64,000 nt of DNA from assembly GCA_030762935.1 (NCBI GenBank), contig CM060900.1, positions 403,581,632 to 403,645,631 of the forward strand. Direction: 5' to 3'. The position numbers and the translations under genes were made by a program. Source of the stretch: Hymenopus coronatus (lineage: Eukaryota > Arthropoda > Insecta > Mantodea > Hymenopodidae). The notes beneath the pieces were generated by a model, which saw only the letters and a program-made list of their open reading frames with translations, searched no databases and was not told the DNA's origin. Position 1 is the stretch's first letter. The number at the start of each line of letters is the position of its first letter. Positions 1 through 11,320 of this stretch are shown one piece after another.

Positions 1-605
1 AAAAATACATGGCAGTCATAAATATCTAGCATTAAATATTACTACAAACTACCAATCATAAATTCAAAACATCTCTGGACAATTGCCTAAAGATAAAGCT
101 TTTTGCTGAGTAGAAGTGTTCTTTGATTGTAATAGATTTCACATAGATGAGTAATATCAAAGCTAGCTCTCTAAAATATAAGCATTACACAAATGTATCA
201 TAAACATGATGTAAATAGTCAATTATGTAAATAGTAGCAAATATATTCATTCATGTTTTAAATGGTGTAAATAATTGTATAAAGCTCCAATTTTGTAATG
301 CGATAAGTTATGTACTTGACGACACCAATTACAATGTTGTAAAACAGCTTAATGATATATAAACTTTATTCTTATTCTCGTATTGTTTCTTGTATTTCTT
401 CCTCGTTTTCTTTGCTGCTGCTTTCATTCCATTATCTTGAGTAATAATTGTGTCCTCTGTTAATTTCTCTCACTCTCATGCGTGTACATGGTACATAGTA
501 GGTAGAGAGGGCAAAACCACCCAAAAGTTCGATACCGATACTTCACCGGTAACACATGTTTTGTGGACAACTGAATGCAAATAAATGCATTTTTTGACAA
601 AGACA
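1..605. other. AT-rich gene-free DNA
   Basis: I see no recognisable gene or element here. The stretch is AT-rich, with a short direct repeat of TATGTAAATAG-like sequence near 210-235. The open frame that runs from here into the next repeat on the minus strand is only microsatellite translation. Confidence 0.5.
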
Positions 606-841
606 GGTGTGTGTATGTATGTATGTATGTATGTATGTATGTATGTATGTATGTATGTATGTATGTATGTATGTATGTATGTATGTATGTATGTATGTAG
701 GTATGTAGGTATGTAGGTATGTAGGTATGTATGTATGTATGTATGTATGTATGTATGTATGTATGTATGTATGTATGTATGTATGTATGTATGTATGTAT
801 GTATGTATGTATGTATGTATGTATGTATGTATGTATGTATG

Positions 842-897
<56 letters not shown>
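606..897. repeat. (GTAT)n microsatellite
   Basis: About 292 bp of GTAT/TATG tetranucleotide repeat. A variant block of alternating GTAG and GTAT sits near 697-727 and one GTATAT slip near 841. All three open frames that overlap it (Tyr-Ile-His-Thr or Met-Tyr-Val-Cys repeats) are artefacts of the repeat. Confidence 0.97.
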
Positions 898-898
<1 letters not shown>

Positions 899-1733
899 GT
901 TCTTGCCAGAATTATACTCATGTTCGGTTACTTCCCTTAATAGTTTATGAATTCTTATTAACTGTGCACTTCGGATATTTGTAGAACTTGTATTTAATTT
1001 TGGGAGCTAGATTAGATTGAGAACTAGATTTGGATGCGTACCAAAGGATAGGATAGGATAAGATGGGATCTATCATTATGATTATTATAGGACTTAAGTG
1101 TGTATTGTTTAATAGCATTTTCCTTGATTTAAATTGAACATTTTTGGACAGTATAAGATCCTTTGGGAATATGGGGCATTATATAATTTTTAGGTTTAAT
1201 TTTTGCATAATCCAATTAATAATGGTGAAAATACACTTTTTAAAACTTTTAATTCCACCTTTTCGATGGCATAGGGCACGGGGAAAATAATGCATTCTCC
1301 GTTCCATATAATGTGCCTTAAAGCTGCAACCAGAGCTCATTTTTCTTCCAAATAACTCAGTTTGAGGGAAGTATCAAACTCAGTGTAGAGTTTGCCAACG
1401 TCAGCTTTGGTTATTGACCTTGTGGCTGATTCTTATTGTCCAGAGGTGCGTGAAGTATACCCTGAATAAGGCAAAATATCTTCTATCTCATCATTATTAA
1501 GTAGATCGGTTCCGTTTAACTTTTCCAATTGTTGCACGTTATTATTTCCTCATTAGTAGGCCATCTTCTTCTACATATATAATCTAGTTTTCACTGTTTC
1601 CTTTTTTCTCGATAATGTTGTGATAATTGATGTTTAGCTGTATTATATTTTAGCTTGTTTTTCTTATTTATAATTACACCCTTCATCGTCGTCTTCTTCA
1701 GCATCGTCATCATCATCATCATCTTCCTCTTTG
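898..1733. other. Gene-free stretch
   Basis: AT-rich DNA with no recognised coding or element signature. It holds a short GGATA repeat near 1046-1060 and a short CAT/ATC triplet run near 1702-1722 that abuts the SINE head. Confidence 0.4.
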
Positions 1734-1806
1734 GGCCGCGCCGTGGCCGAGTGGTCAGACCACTCACCTAGACGGCCCGGGTTCGATCCCTAGTGACCGC
1801 ATGTAA
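1734..1806 (+). repeat. SINE family 1, copy 1 (tRNA-like head only)
   Basis: A tRNA-derived head with a pol III box A (TGGCCGAGTGG, 1744-1754) and box B (GGTTCGATCCC, 1780-1790). It matches the head of the fuller copy at 54771-55019, including the GACGGCCCGGG just before box B, and ends soon after the shared GTGACCGCATG, so the body is missing. It resembles a Ser/Leu-type tRNA but lacks the acceptor pairing of a functional tRNA gene. Stretch 1807-2190 after it holds nothing I recognise. Confidence 0.8.
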
Positions 1807-2188
1807 GTAGCAGGTTCAATTATTGCATCATTTTTTTATTTATTTGACATGCCCATGTCATTGTTTAATTTGTGTATTCTTAATTTAGGTGGTTACTGTG
1901 CTTTACGTTGTTTTCTTCTGTATTTAAGATAAATTGATTGCCGAAATTTGGATCACACAAGTTTATATCTCGGCCTGAGTGCTAACATTTCATTCAGTTT
2001 TATTTGCATTAAGTTTCGATTTGTGTTCTATAGCTCTCCCTAAATTTCTCTTGATTCTGCTGGGAGTATTCGTCCTTATTTTTTTTATTAATACATTTAT
2101 TAGGCGGTTTTTATATAATTAGTTCTATTTATTAATCTTTCCCAGAACATCTGGTATGTTGGACAGTCATCTTTACACCATCCTTCCT

Positions 2189-2190
<2 letters not shown>

Positions 2191-2218
<28 letters not shown>
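2191..2218 (-). repeat. Poly(T) tract, likely minus-strand poly(A) tail
   Basis: 28 T in a row immediately downstream (in the minus-strand sense) of the LINE ORF1-like remnant. The natural reading is the poly(A) tail of that retroposed sequence, only about 12 bp after its last stop codon, which is unusually close for an ORF1 that should be followed by ORF2. Confidence 0.6.
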
Positions 2219-2222
<4 letters not shown>

Positions 2223-3442
2223 GGTGTGGTTATAGCTGCTTGCTCTTTTTTCTGCGTTCCTTTCTTTCATGGGCATGTTCTCCATAATGTCCACATACAG
2301 AGGTTTCTTTGATGCAATATATAGAAACAAGACCTAAATTGAAGCATTTGAGGCATTTTGCAACTGAAATGAAGTTCTTTACTAAGACTGATTGGAAGCC
2401 ATGTAGGGTCAGCCGTTGTCTCATATTACGTTTCTTATTGCAGAGGTGTGCCGCACCGTGGACGAGTGGTTTCACCGCTCGTCTCTCACCAAGGAGACCC
2501 GGATTAGATCCCAGGTGACCGCATGTGGAGTTTTGTGGTGAACAAATTGGCGCAGAGGAGGTATTTCTCTGATTTTCCCCGCCATCGCATTCCATCGGCG
2601 CTCCATCTTCATACCATATATCATCAGTTTCATCGCCTGCGGTGCCTTTGTAGTAGAGGTGAGCATTAAACACTATCGAAATTATTGCAGGGGCTACTCC
2701 CATAACGTCATGGAGAGTGTCCCGAGTTCTTTTTCCTGTTTTAAATTTCACATTAAAACCGTTTACAACATTTTTCTTTGACAATTTACCTTTAAAAATT
2801 TGGTAAAAAGTATCATGTATGAAAAAAGCACCTTTGGTTCCTGTTAGGACTTCATAAGGGATCATCATTTAATATCTTATTCTTAGTGTTTCTTTTTTGT
2901 AAGGTCATTGTTTTGCAAGTCACTGGTATTAATGATTTTTCTTACGCCATCTTCAGGGTCGCTTTCAACAATTAATTTTTTCCTACAGTTGCCATGTTAT
3001 GAATTTTTATTTTCTCCTGCGTGGGCACCAAATTTTGGGTTACGATGGTTTGTCATGCCTTTACTTCCAGATTTTTGTTCGGTATCAGTTTGGATTTTCA
3101 TCCAAACGCTTCCTGTTTAAAACTTAGCACACGGGTTAGACTACCTGAGCATATGTCGTCATTGGTTTTTGGATTAGTGACTTTGTTTTCTTGAAGGTCA
3201 CTCCGTATTTTCAGTTTTGTTATCAGCTTCTCATTTTGTAATCGCAATAAGTCTACATTTTGTGCGATAGTACCTATCACAAGAAAAAATATTTTCTTAT
3301 TTTCCACGGATATTCTTGTCTCCTTTGCTATGATGGCCTTTTGCTCTTGCAACATTTTTCTAACATCTACATCTTTTTCAGTTTCTGTGTGTCTTTCCTC
3401 TTCCTTATTTTCTTTCTCTCCTAATTTATCTCTATTTTCCAT
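2219..3442 (-). pseudogene. LINE ORF1 (gag-like) remnant
   Basis: The minus-strand frames read as a non-LTR retrotransposon ORF1-type RNA-binding protein. The first part (3442 down to about 3098) is a Lys/Glu-rich, predicted coiled-coil segment of about 114 residues. A second part around 2868-2690 leads into a Cys-rich C terminus with a CLKC...C knuckle and a second CGHYGEHAH-like knuckle, then a basic KERRKK tail. The reading frame is broken between these parts and cut by a SINE at 2444-2681. A poly(A) tract follows directly. ORF1 proteins of this kind coat the LINE RNA; no ORF2 is present. The exact LINE clade is not clear, and a gag from another retroelement is possible. Confidence 0.5.
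2435..2690 (+). mobile_element. SINE family 1, copy 2 with target-site duplication
   Basis: Nearly complete SINE (2444-2681) with degenerate box A (TGGACGAGTGG, 2459-2469) and box B (GGATTAGATCCC), then the shared body (GTGGTGAACAAATTGGCGCAG, CCCCGCCATCGCATTCCA) and shared 3' end (GCGGTGCCTTTGTAGTAGA, CATTAAACACTAT). An exact 9-bp duplication TTATTGCAG lies on both sides (2435-2443 and 2682-2690), as expected for LINE-driven insertion. It lands inside the LINE ORF1-like remnant. Confidence 0.85.
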
Positions 3443-3449
3443 AATTTCC

Positions 3450-4750
3450 TTCCGTGGATCGATTTTTTTGTGGAGACATCAATCAATCTGGGGATAGACA
3501 TATCCAAATCCGACGATAGGGTTGAAATCGACTTATGCGAAATAGCTCCAATTTCCGAAGGTAATATTTCTTCCCTTTCTACCTGTCTGCACCAAGTGTC
3601 CTACAACAGTATACAACCGATACGGGAGACAGCAATCCAAGTGGACCATGAAATCTAGCAGTGGATTAAAGTAAATGCCTCTTGGTTACTGGTTTGCCGG
3701 AAATTTCATTTGTGACGTTTACAGTATGAATCACGAATGCATCAGTATTCTAATATAGGAGGGATTGCAATAGCTTCAGGTTTCCAAACTCCTGTTACAC
3801 GATGTGAATTGATAGCCAACTTGAACTTCGGTAAACTGATTTACCCCACGAGTGATGCTAATTCATAATACAAGTTGATCAAACTGGCGTTGCTTTCAGT
3901 ATCACCTACGAAGTCATCCATGTAAATGTTCTTTTCAATAAGTTAAGCAGTACAGTGTACTTTAGTTGATTCTCGTATCGTTGCGGCCAAGAAAAATGGG
4001 CTATAAGAGAGGCAAAGGACAGTAGAGAGAGGCGGTATTTATTTATTCCTCCGTTGTAATGCAATTTCCTTTGTTCTTTGCCGCTACTGTGTACCATTGA
4101 AATCATGCAAAATTCCTGTCGGGCATCTTTAGCACTAGGTGTAGAAACGCCTGCCTAATGTCTGCAAATAAGGCTACAGGTTGTTGTTGAAATTTAAAAA
4201 TCACAGAAGATATGTCCAAGTATAGATTCGGTCCGATTTCTAAGCAGTCATTCAATGACGGGAAATTCCTCTCGTGTGAAGATCCATCAAAAGCTATGCT
4301 CCATTTTGTGCTACCTACTCTTGTGTTCTTTACAGGAAGATTAGTTAGAAAAATAGCTAGTCGGCGATTATTTCTTGCGAAACGATTTCTACATGACCTG
4401 ATTTAATGTAGTGCACCATTTGTGTCTGATATACAGTCTTAAAGTTGCTGTCTCTTTTTAATCTTGCTTCCAAAGAGCGGAATATTCTTTCTCCCTCGTG
4501 CACATTATTAGGAATGACTAAGCTTGCCTTTTTTAGAAAAGAGGATACACTTCTTTTATCTTCAATAAAAGGAACCTCAGAAGCGTTTCAGTTTTAAAAA
4601 ATGCTTGTCGTTGGGAAGTTTCTCTTCGATTTCTTTCATGCCTATCATTTCAAAAAACAGGGATCGTCATACGGTGTGATAGGACAATGGAGAAGTCCTA
4701 AATTGTAACATTATGTTGTTTATACTCTTATTCCGGATCCCTTTCCATTC
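3450..4750 (-). pseudogene. BEL/Pao retrotransposon reverse transcriptase remnant
   Basis: On the minus strand, broken frames give the ordered motifs of a BEL/Pao-type RT. First comes a stretch ending YIKSGHVEIV (about 4440-4580). Next is a SLNDCLEIGPNLYLDI segment (about 4210-4260), then ADIRQAFLHL carrying the first catalytic Asp (about 4133-4175), then FLAATIRES (about 3970-4000) and the catalytic box YMDDF (about 3911-3929). Downstream, weaker RNase H-side sequence continues to about 3460 and then stops against the ORF1-like remnant; no integrase is seen. The protein would copy element RNA to DNA in a virus-like particle. Several frameshifts and stops make it inactive. Assignment to Pao rather than gypsy rests on the ADI and SLNDCLEIGPN motifs. 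Confidence 0.75.
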
Positions 4751-4823
4751 AGTATTCACACCTGTAGTGCTATGGTAGCAAAAGCGGGTTTAAACACTAT
4801 CAAAAAGCAAAACTCAGTATTCA
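4749..4823 (+). mobile_element. SINE family 1, copy 3: 55-bp tail insertion with TSD
   Basis: Only the last ~55 bp of the SINE are present (4759-4813: GTGCTATGGTAGCAAAAGCG, TTTAAACACTATCAAAAAG), yet it is flanked by an exact 10-bp duplication TCAGTATTCA (4749-4758 and 4814-4823). This is a true, severely 5'-truncated insertion, not an eroded full copy. It interrupts the BEL/Pao remnant. Confidence 0.8.
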
Positions 4824-6064
4824 ACCTATATCACCATAGATAAGAACAGACGACGAATTGGAAATGTATTATTAATAATTGTCCGGCAATTATCTGCTAC
4901 AAACAGAAATTACACATATAGGTTAGTTCCATCGTTTGGATCAGTGAAATAAAGTTTGCTGTGCTTTTTATCTTTCGGGCATCATGGGGTACAGTAGGAT
5001 GCGAATCAAATGCGAGGTGCAAACTCTCGAACGTTACGTTAAGGTTGCAATTATTTTTGTAAATGCATTTCATACCGAATCAAACAAGTCAGCGTGAGCT
5101 TAAAGTTGTGTATGACGTCTCGACGGAGCTAACTTGAGGTTCATGATGGTCCGAAATTTCCAGATACAGATCATCAATAAGTGAAGAGGCGATGAAGCTA
5201 CCGGCTTCCTTTATCCAAAAACAACGTGAAAGCTTCGTCAATCCTGTGGGACCTTGAACTCATGTTTAACAGTTTAAAGGTAAGACTAATGTCATAAAGG
5301 AGAACCTATACTTGCTACCAAAGTGGAGATAGCTTCATCTACAGGTGCGTAAGTCCTGGAGTACATATGGCTCTATGATGATTATTCCTGCGGTTTGAAT
5401 ATGCAAATTTGTATTTCTTACTGCAAATTCTCGCATTGTGTCTTCTATTTGAACTCAAGAAAGAGCAATAGCTTCTGTAGTTTTGCTATTGGCACATGAA
5501 CCTTTGTTACAGTCTTATAGTCCTGCCCCCAATTGCTAACAGGATGCTAAAAGACGCTAAAGCGTTCAATTTTTCTTTTGTTCTTTCCAGAAATCGTTCG
5601 TTGTTTCAAATCAATTTGGAGCGCTGATATTGTGGGTGTATATTTGAAAGAAACTTAAGGCTCTCATTGTATCTTTTGCACAAGAAGTGCACCATCTACC
5701 TCTTCTTCCACAAATTCCATCAATTTTGATATATCTCATTCAAAAATAGCATTCCTCTTGGCGTGAACTATCCATTTCTGACACATATCTGGTGGAAAGG
5801 CACGTTAATTCTTGTGTGTTATAAAACGTCCGAATCCTTGGACGTGATCTCCCAAGGCGTGTTCCACATAAGTTTTCCCGTAATCGCTTAAGTATCGCGT
5901 GAACTAATCCTTGTTTCTTATTAGCTGCCCCATTGATGGATAATCTGTCGCTCACAATTCCCATCCCCTTCCCCCTGACTGGGTAATTACAGCTTTGAAT
6001 GTCGTATACAAACCCTATGCAAATGCCAGACGATAAAGTGATATAAACTCGCTTTCATGATAGC
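4824..6064 (-). other. Unassigned interior of the BEL/Pao remnant
   Basis: This lies between the gag-like and RT parts of the Pao remnant, where protease and the N terminus of pol are expected. Minus-strand frames are heavily broken. A 74-residue open frame at 5740-5964 with no motif I can name is the longest. The conserved catalytic Asp-Ser/Thr-Gly of a protease is not visible. Confidence 0.35.
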
Positions 6065-6299
6065 ACATACGTGCTCACGTGCAAGGTTTGTGGTGGACAA
6101 AGCGGAGCAGGGGCGGGTTTTCTCCGGTTTCCCCCGCCATCTCTTTCTACCGGTGCTCCATCTTAATTCTATGTATCATCGTATTATAACCTGCGGAGAC
6201 AGAGCCGTTTGTAGTAAAAGCGGGCGTTAAACACCATAAAAAAAGCAACAACAAAAAACAAAAAAAAAACAAAAAAACAAAAAAAAAAACATATGTGCT
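6065..6299 (+). mobile_element. SINE family 1, copy 4, A-rich tail, TSD
   Basis: A 5'-truncated SINE (6076-6288) starting in the body (TTTGTGGTGGACAAAGCGG), running through CCCCCGCCATC and GTAGTAAAAGCGGGCGTTAA, and ending in an A-rich CAA/A tract (about 6238-6288). The flanks are an 11-bp duplication with one mismatch, ACATACGTGCT (6065-6075) and ACATATGTGCT (6289-6299). It is inserted in the BEL/Pao remnant. Confidence 0.82.
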
Positions 6300-6419
6300 T
6301 TCGTCATCCGAGATGCCGGAGGGATTCTCACCTATTCCATCCCGGTAGCCAAAGAGAGGTGATTAGTCATTGACAATTAAGAGATACAGATCAAACTTAC
6401 TTGGAACAGACTCCGGAGA

Positions 6420-6771
6420 GCACGTAGTGCTTGAATACGACGATACAGTTTAGAAACACATAGTTCAAATCATCGGGAATTGCATAATTGAAGGACTTCA
6501 ATTCTTCAAGGAAGTCAAGATATACTTGTATATGTTTATGGTCACATAGCTAGAAGGCAAAGTTTTCTTTTTGTCCTCATCACTGCTGGTGGAAACAGAT
6601 ATTCCGTCTACTAACAACCTTGTTTCGCCTTGTAAATACCCTCGCAAAAATATAGGTTCATTAATTGCAGAGAAGGGCGGATCCTTGTCGACACATGACT
6701 TAAATATCTCAAAAGCAGGTCCATGTTTCAATCTCCAGCTTCAAACTTAATTGGCGGAAGTTTGGCGGAAT

Positions 6772-6802
<31 letters not shown>

Positions 6803-7300
6803 GCTATAACGGCTGGTTAGTCTGTATTTGTGCTTTTTCAGCTGTGACATTAATGTTATCTATAATCCTTGTAGCTGAATGAATTACACAATTTACTTTT
6901 TCTATGCATTCTTCGCATCTCTCAACATTGGCTTCCTATTCAGCATCTGATAGAAGCTCGTGAACATCATTATCTGTAGCAAGACGCTGTGTAGGGCGTC
7001 TCTAAGATGGTTACGAATGTGTTAAAACTCTTCAATTACTACATCTGAACTCAGGTCATCAATAGCCTTGCAAAATGTTGTAGAAATTTTTCGCTGCAGT
7101 GCGTTTCCTCTTTAAGATGTGCAGTGTGTTTAAAGCGGTGACTGAGTTCTTAATATACTTCATTTTCTTCTCAGCCGTGTCGTGTACTTGGGACAGAATT
7201 ATTCGTAAACGAAGTAAAACTTACTAGCCAACGGGTAATAACAGCAGTGAAAAATCGGTAACAGGTATTACCGACCGAGTCTTAAAGTAATTTGTCGCTC
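6420..7300 (-). pseudogene. BEL/Pao gag remnant
   Basis: Minus-strand frames from about 7200 to 6430 resemble a Pao-type gag. An upstream Leu-rich helical part (about 6900-7150, including FYNILQGY and IRNHLRDALHSVL) is followed by LPPIKFEAGDWN, then a segment at 6498-6731 with FKSCVDKDPPFSAINEPIFL and GYLQGETRLLVDGISV. The pattern of a tryptophan-bearing start, then xLSxIxKFxYLxxxLxGEA, is typical of the Pao gag core. Gag would form the particle. A 24-A tract at 6772-6795 interrupts it and frames shift several times. Its position 5' of the RT part on the same strand supports one element. Confidence 0.6.
6772..6795. repeat. Poly(A) tract
   Basis: 24 A in a row inside the Pao gag remnant. It has no recognisable retroposed sequence attached, so it may be a homopolymer expansion or the tail of a very short insertion. 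Confidence 0.9.
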
Positions 7301-8365
7301 TGTTAGGGATGTCGTCTCACTGTAAGTCACAACACATTTTTAGTGATAAAAAAATAATTGTATCATAATTTATACGCGCAAAGCATAAACTACAACAGTC
7401 ACACAATTCTATTTGTGAGTGCCAGTTTCTATTAACTATGATGGCTGTAGCGTTTAAAATAAAGCAATATTTTAAAAGATGCAAGAAATTCGCATAAACA
7501 AAATGCATATGCTGAAATGGTAAATGAGATTGTACAAGTTACCGTTTATAAAACAACCTACAAAAACCAATCATAAAAAAGACGTAGAAAAATACAGTTG
7601 GAGGCGGAAAAAGAAAGCGTTGCCTCACTGTATGTGATTATTGAAATACTCCTATAGGATTTGGGGGAAGCGATGAAGGAAATCAGGCTACTAATTTTGG
7701 AGAGTAAAGGCTTAAAAGCTCACTCAATAAGCAAGAGAAGCCGTCTAATCTACAATGGGAAAGCAAAACATCATGTCCAAAAACCGAGACCGGAAAACAA
7801 AGATAGAAATCCCGACGCTGGAAACAAAAATTAATTACGTATCACCGTAAGATAATACTGGAGAAGCGGATAATGAAACCCAACCTAACCAGAATTAGCA
7901 AATGAAACACCAAGGGAACGTCAAGCAAGAAATATCACAAAACGACGGTTTATTACCATACATGGAGACTGCCATGCATGAGGTATTGCGGTGAAACTGA
8001 ATAAAAATTTAAGTAATTATTAAGTAGGCCATGTTGCAAAATTTGCATACCTAACATCAAACATTTGTACACCCGAATTTAGTTCATATATTAAGCCAAT
8101 AAAGGTGATAATTGTAGGTGCTAATATCGTATAATATAACGGGTCAAGAAATGTAATAAGTATACGCAATGGGATAACTTAAATTAGGAATGTAAACGTA
8201 GAGATGTCCTCGAGTAAACATTCCCCATTGGCATGATCTACTAAATAGTTCATGCGTAAATGCTGAGGTAAGAACAACGAATAGACATTACAAGCAAATA
8301 TGTACTTTGTATCCAAATGTAACCTTAGCTGATGTAATTAATATAAGGAGACCTTTTTATGCCAC
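7301..8365. other. Gene-free stretch
   Basis: AT-rich DNA without recognised motifs. It lies on the 5' side of the minus-strand Pao remnant, where an LTR would be expected, but I found no second copy of it in the window. Confidence 0.4.
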
Positions 8366-9524
8366 ACATTGAATGCACTGACGTCGCGTTTCTCTCTATA
8401 TAACATACCAGATGCAACATTTGTCTGTTGTTTCTTAGTTCTACTACCCTCGGCTTCACTAAGTTTTTTTGCATTGGTCACGTTTGGAGGATGACAACAG
8501 ACAGTATATAGAATATGATTAGGTGAGTCCACCACACTTGATATAGGATCAGTTTTAAATAGGCACGTACCTGTTTGAAGATGATATTTCTCTGCCTCGA
8601 CTTTGCTGAAAGTGGATTCTGTAGAACAATAAATTTAGGGGTGGTGACAGGAAAAGTACTCAGGTAACACTACTTCATAAGTAATAAATAAAGGAAAACA
8701 GGATCCTTGTTCACTCTGGTAATTATTTGCTAATGTTGAACACCAAGTACTCATAGCGAAGTCACCTCGACAAAACAGTTTGTGTACACAGTTAAATATT
8801 GGCACATTGAAATTCCGAGAAACCTGAATAAAGTATGTTAAAATGCTAAAGAATACAACGTTACATTTCACACGCTCTTACAAGAAATACATATCACGCA
8901 CCTAAATTATTTTTGCAATTTCATTCGACAAGTGGCATGGAGTTCGGCTATGAAGATCAGAGCTCACTGTATAGGTTCTCAGTTAGTGACAGCTTATTCA
9001 CATGTGAAGAAAACGTCTTCCTTGACGTTTATTGACGAATACTTGGCGCTACAAGTTAAACCTTACACCATCAAATCACGTGAGCCTATTATACTGTTAC
9101 CGTGTGATAAGCTCATACAAAGAAAAATGCTCTCTTTACAGGATATCTGGGACTTTTCCAACGTTTACTCTTATATTTCTAATACACGCAAGTAGGAAAA
9201 AGAAATTCAGCAAGCTCTCCGGGTTTTCATATACAATAGGGGTTCCTTTTGTGGTGCTCTACTGCGTAATTCTCTGCTTTCCCTTACTGTTTTTTCTTGT
9301 AGTGTTTAACGCTTGCTTTTATTACTTGTGGCACTGTATGCGATGCTTTCCCTTAGTGCAAGTTACATAGCTAACATTACAAGCTAACAGATAAACGAGA
9401 AATAATACTGTAGATTACTTTTATAAAACATGTAATCAAGTTAATTAAGGTATAGTAGATTGTCTAGAAGTACTTGATAACGAGACAATTGCTGTTGTTA
9501 CACAGGGACGACAAAGAATCACTG
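8366..9524 (-). repeat. Probable 3' LTR of gypsy-A
   Basis: About 1.16 kb that aligns in the same orientation with 16518-17556. Shared blocks include GCGTTTCTCTCTATATA near the low end, GGGTGGTGACAGGAAAAGTA (8640 / 16759), CTGGTAATTATTTGCTAATG, CACATTGAAATTCCGAGAA and GTAGATTGTCTAGA (9457 / 17488). I estimate roughly 10-15% divergence, and this copy has about 80 extra bases near 9270-9350. Similarity stops at about 9524. The two copies bracket the minus-strand gypsy-A proteins in the positions LTRs should occupy. I could not define TG...CA ends or a TSD, so they could be two copies of another repeat. Open frames within it are not genes. Confidence 0.55.
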
Positions 9525-10010
9525 CCTCAAAATGGTTCCTGAAGAGGTTGTGAATTTCGAATGTAAAGAAATTCGAAACCTTTTCATATTCCATCAATAT
9601 GCTCTGAAAGTGTTCAGTTGAAAAACGAGTGTGTTCTCAGCAGATACTAAAAGGCCAACGAAAATATGGAAGAGGGAGGGGATGTGTACAAACAAACCTC
9701 TTCTGTACTGTGGAACATAAGTTGAACAAATGCTGCTCAGAAATTACAATAGAAAATACATAAATAAAATTTGGTGGCTTCGCGAAGGCTCTAAGATTTA
9801 GGGCTAGCTCAGTTGGCAAACATGAAATGACCAAAGGTAAAATGAAAATTTTCCTTAGTAAAACAATAATTATAATATTCTAAGTTAAATACAATAAAAC
9901 AAACAAGTAACAATTAAGGATTCTCTGCCACGCCTTCGTTGTTTCCAAGTGATCGCTATGTTTTCTCCTACTAGTGTAGGTGGTTATTCACTTTTCTTTT
10001 AAATCACTCT
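9525..10010. other. Non-coding 3' region of gypsy-A
   Basis: It lies between the end of the integrase tail and the putative 3' LTR. A 65-residue minus-strand frame at 9637-9834 shows no motif, and no env-like gene is visible. Confidence 0.4.
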
Positions 10011-11275
10011 GTGTTTCTATTTAGCTTTTTCAGACCAACGGTAAAGTTTCAAGATCACCTTATGATATCTGCCGAGGACTTTTCCGGTCTCGATATTGGG
10101 GAGCTCATATGTATCGTTGTCGGTTACGACGTATGGACCAACGAAGTATTTCATGAATATCTGGTTTTCTTTCTGTATCTAGTTAGACAGAGTTTTATTA
10201 CGATATATATATATATATATATCAGATCTTCCTTTTTGTGGTTCCAGATAATACCTTGGTTCTGGAGCTTATGTCTTAGAAGCCATTTCCTTTCAACTTT
10301 CTCCATATACAATAATACTTTATTTATAATATTACGAGTTTCTATAATGATGTCGTTATCTTTCGCGATAGTAGTTGGTAGAGTACAAAAATTGTGCATT
10401 GCATTTCTCCTTTAGATAATTCCACTGGCTTAAATGTAGTAGTTGGATCCACGGTTTCGTTTAAGATAACCTCTATGAGTTGCAGGTAGCTTATCCGGTT
10501 CGAATGTTAGTGGTGGATAGTAATACGTAGAAAAATCCCTAATTCCTTTTTGCGCGTCACCACTGGGTTGCATTTGATCTATATTTTGTACAAAAATAAT
10601 GGGTGATTCATATTCTACTAGTTTGTTCTCAAAACTGTTCCCTTTAAAGATGGTTGCGTTACCTGTAAGTACTGCAGTCAGTTTTCCTTCTTGTGGGATG
10701 CATTTTTAAAGAGTACATGTACACAGGATTTATTCGTAGCAGCTTTGAGTGCAAAAAGTCTAACGTGTTTTCAGAAAATATCTTGAAAAACTATAGCATT
10801 CTGTTATCCTAATTTAGCTGTAAGCATAGGACCATGAATACCTACACCCACTAATTCTCGTGGACCAATTCTTAGTATATCATGTGTTTCAAAATAATAT
10901 TTGACATGTTTCTGTTTACATTGCTGGTACAGTTCACAGCAAAAATTATATTTACGTAACTTTTCTCTGGTTTTGCTGAAATACATTACTTCCGGAATGC
11001 TGCTGGTCAATCGCTCAGTAGCTGAGTTTGTTAATTCAACGTGGAGCTGTTTCATAATTTTTCTCTATAAACAACGAGGTTTCATTATCTTCCATCTAGG
11101 TGCGTCTCTGTCCTGCAATCTGTAAATAAGATTACCCCTTTTGGTAATCGTTTTCTTCGTACCTTTATTAATAGCTGGCGAGTCATCAACAATCTTCGCA
11201 GTTTCTCATTTTCTCCTGTAAGTTCTGCTAGCTTGTTAACCATTAGCTTTGTATTCATACTTTGCTGCATATCTT
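10011..11275 (-). pseudogene. gypsy-A integrase with GPY/F tail
   Basis: On the minus strand this follows RNase H. The segment at 10804-11055 has a degenerate N-terminal zinc-binding domain (LHVELTNSATE, then CCELYQQCKQKH) followed by RELVGVGIHGPM, which fits the start of the catalytic core. The C-terminal module is read in another frame at about 10030-10175 with YFVGPYVV and LGRYHKVILKLY. That is the GPY/F motif common to many Ty3/gypsy integrases. Integrase would insert the cDNA into the genome. The core between (about 10180-10780) is broken and includes a TA repeat at 10203-10222. Confidence 0.75.
10203..10222. repeat. (TA)n microsatellite
   Basis: Ten TA units inside the integrase remnant. 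Confidence 0.95.
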
Positions 11276-11320
11276 CATAAATTAAATTTCACGACGATAT
11301 TTAGAGTTATTCTCTGGAAT

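Noticed and set aside
606..897. CRISPR-like array
   Set aside because: Repeat units are contiguous tetranucleotides with no spacers; nothing else in the window looks like a CRISPR array.
460..984. Three overlapping open frames of up to 153 codons
   Set aside because: They are translations of the GTAT microsatellite on either strand.
1734..1806. A functional tRNA gene
   Set aside because: A and B boxes are present but the acceptor stem does not pair and the same head recurs attached to a SINE body.
9637..9834. An env-like gene after gypsy-A integrase
   Set aside because: The 65-residue frame has no signal, transmembrane or cleavage motif and is within the range expected by chance.
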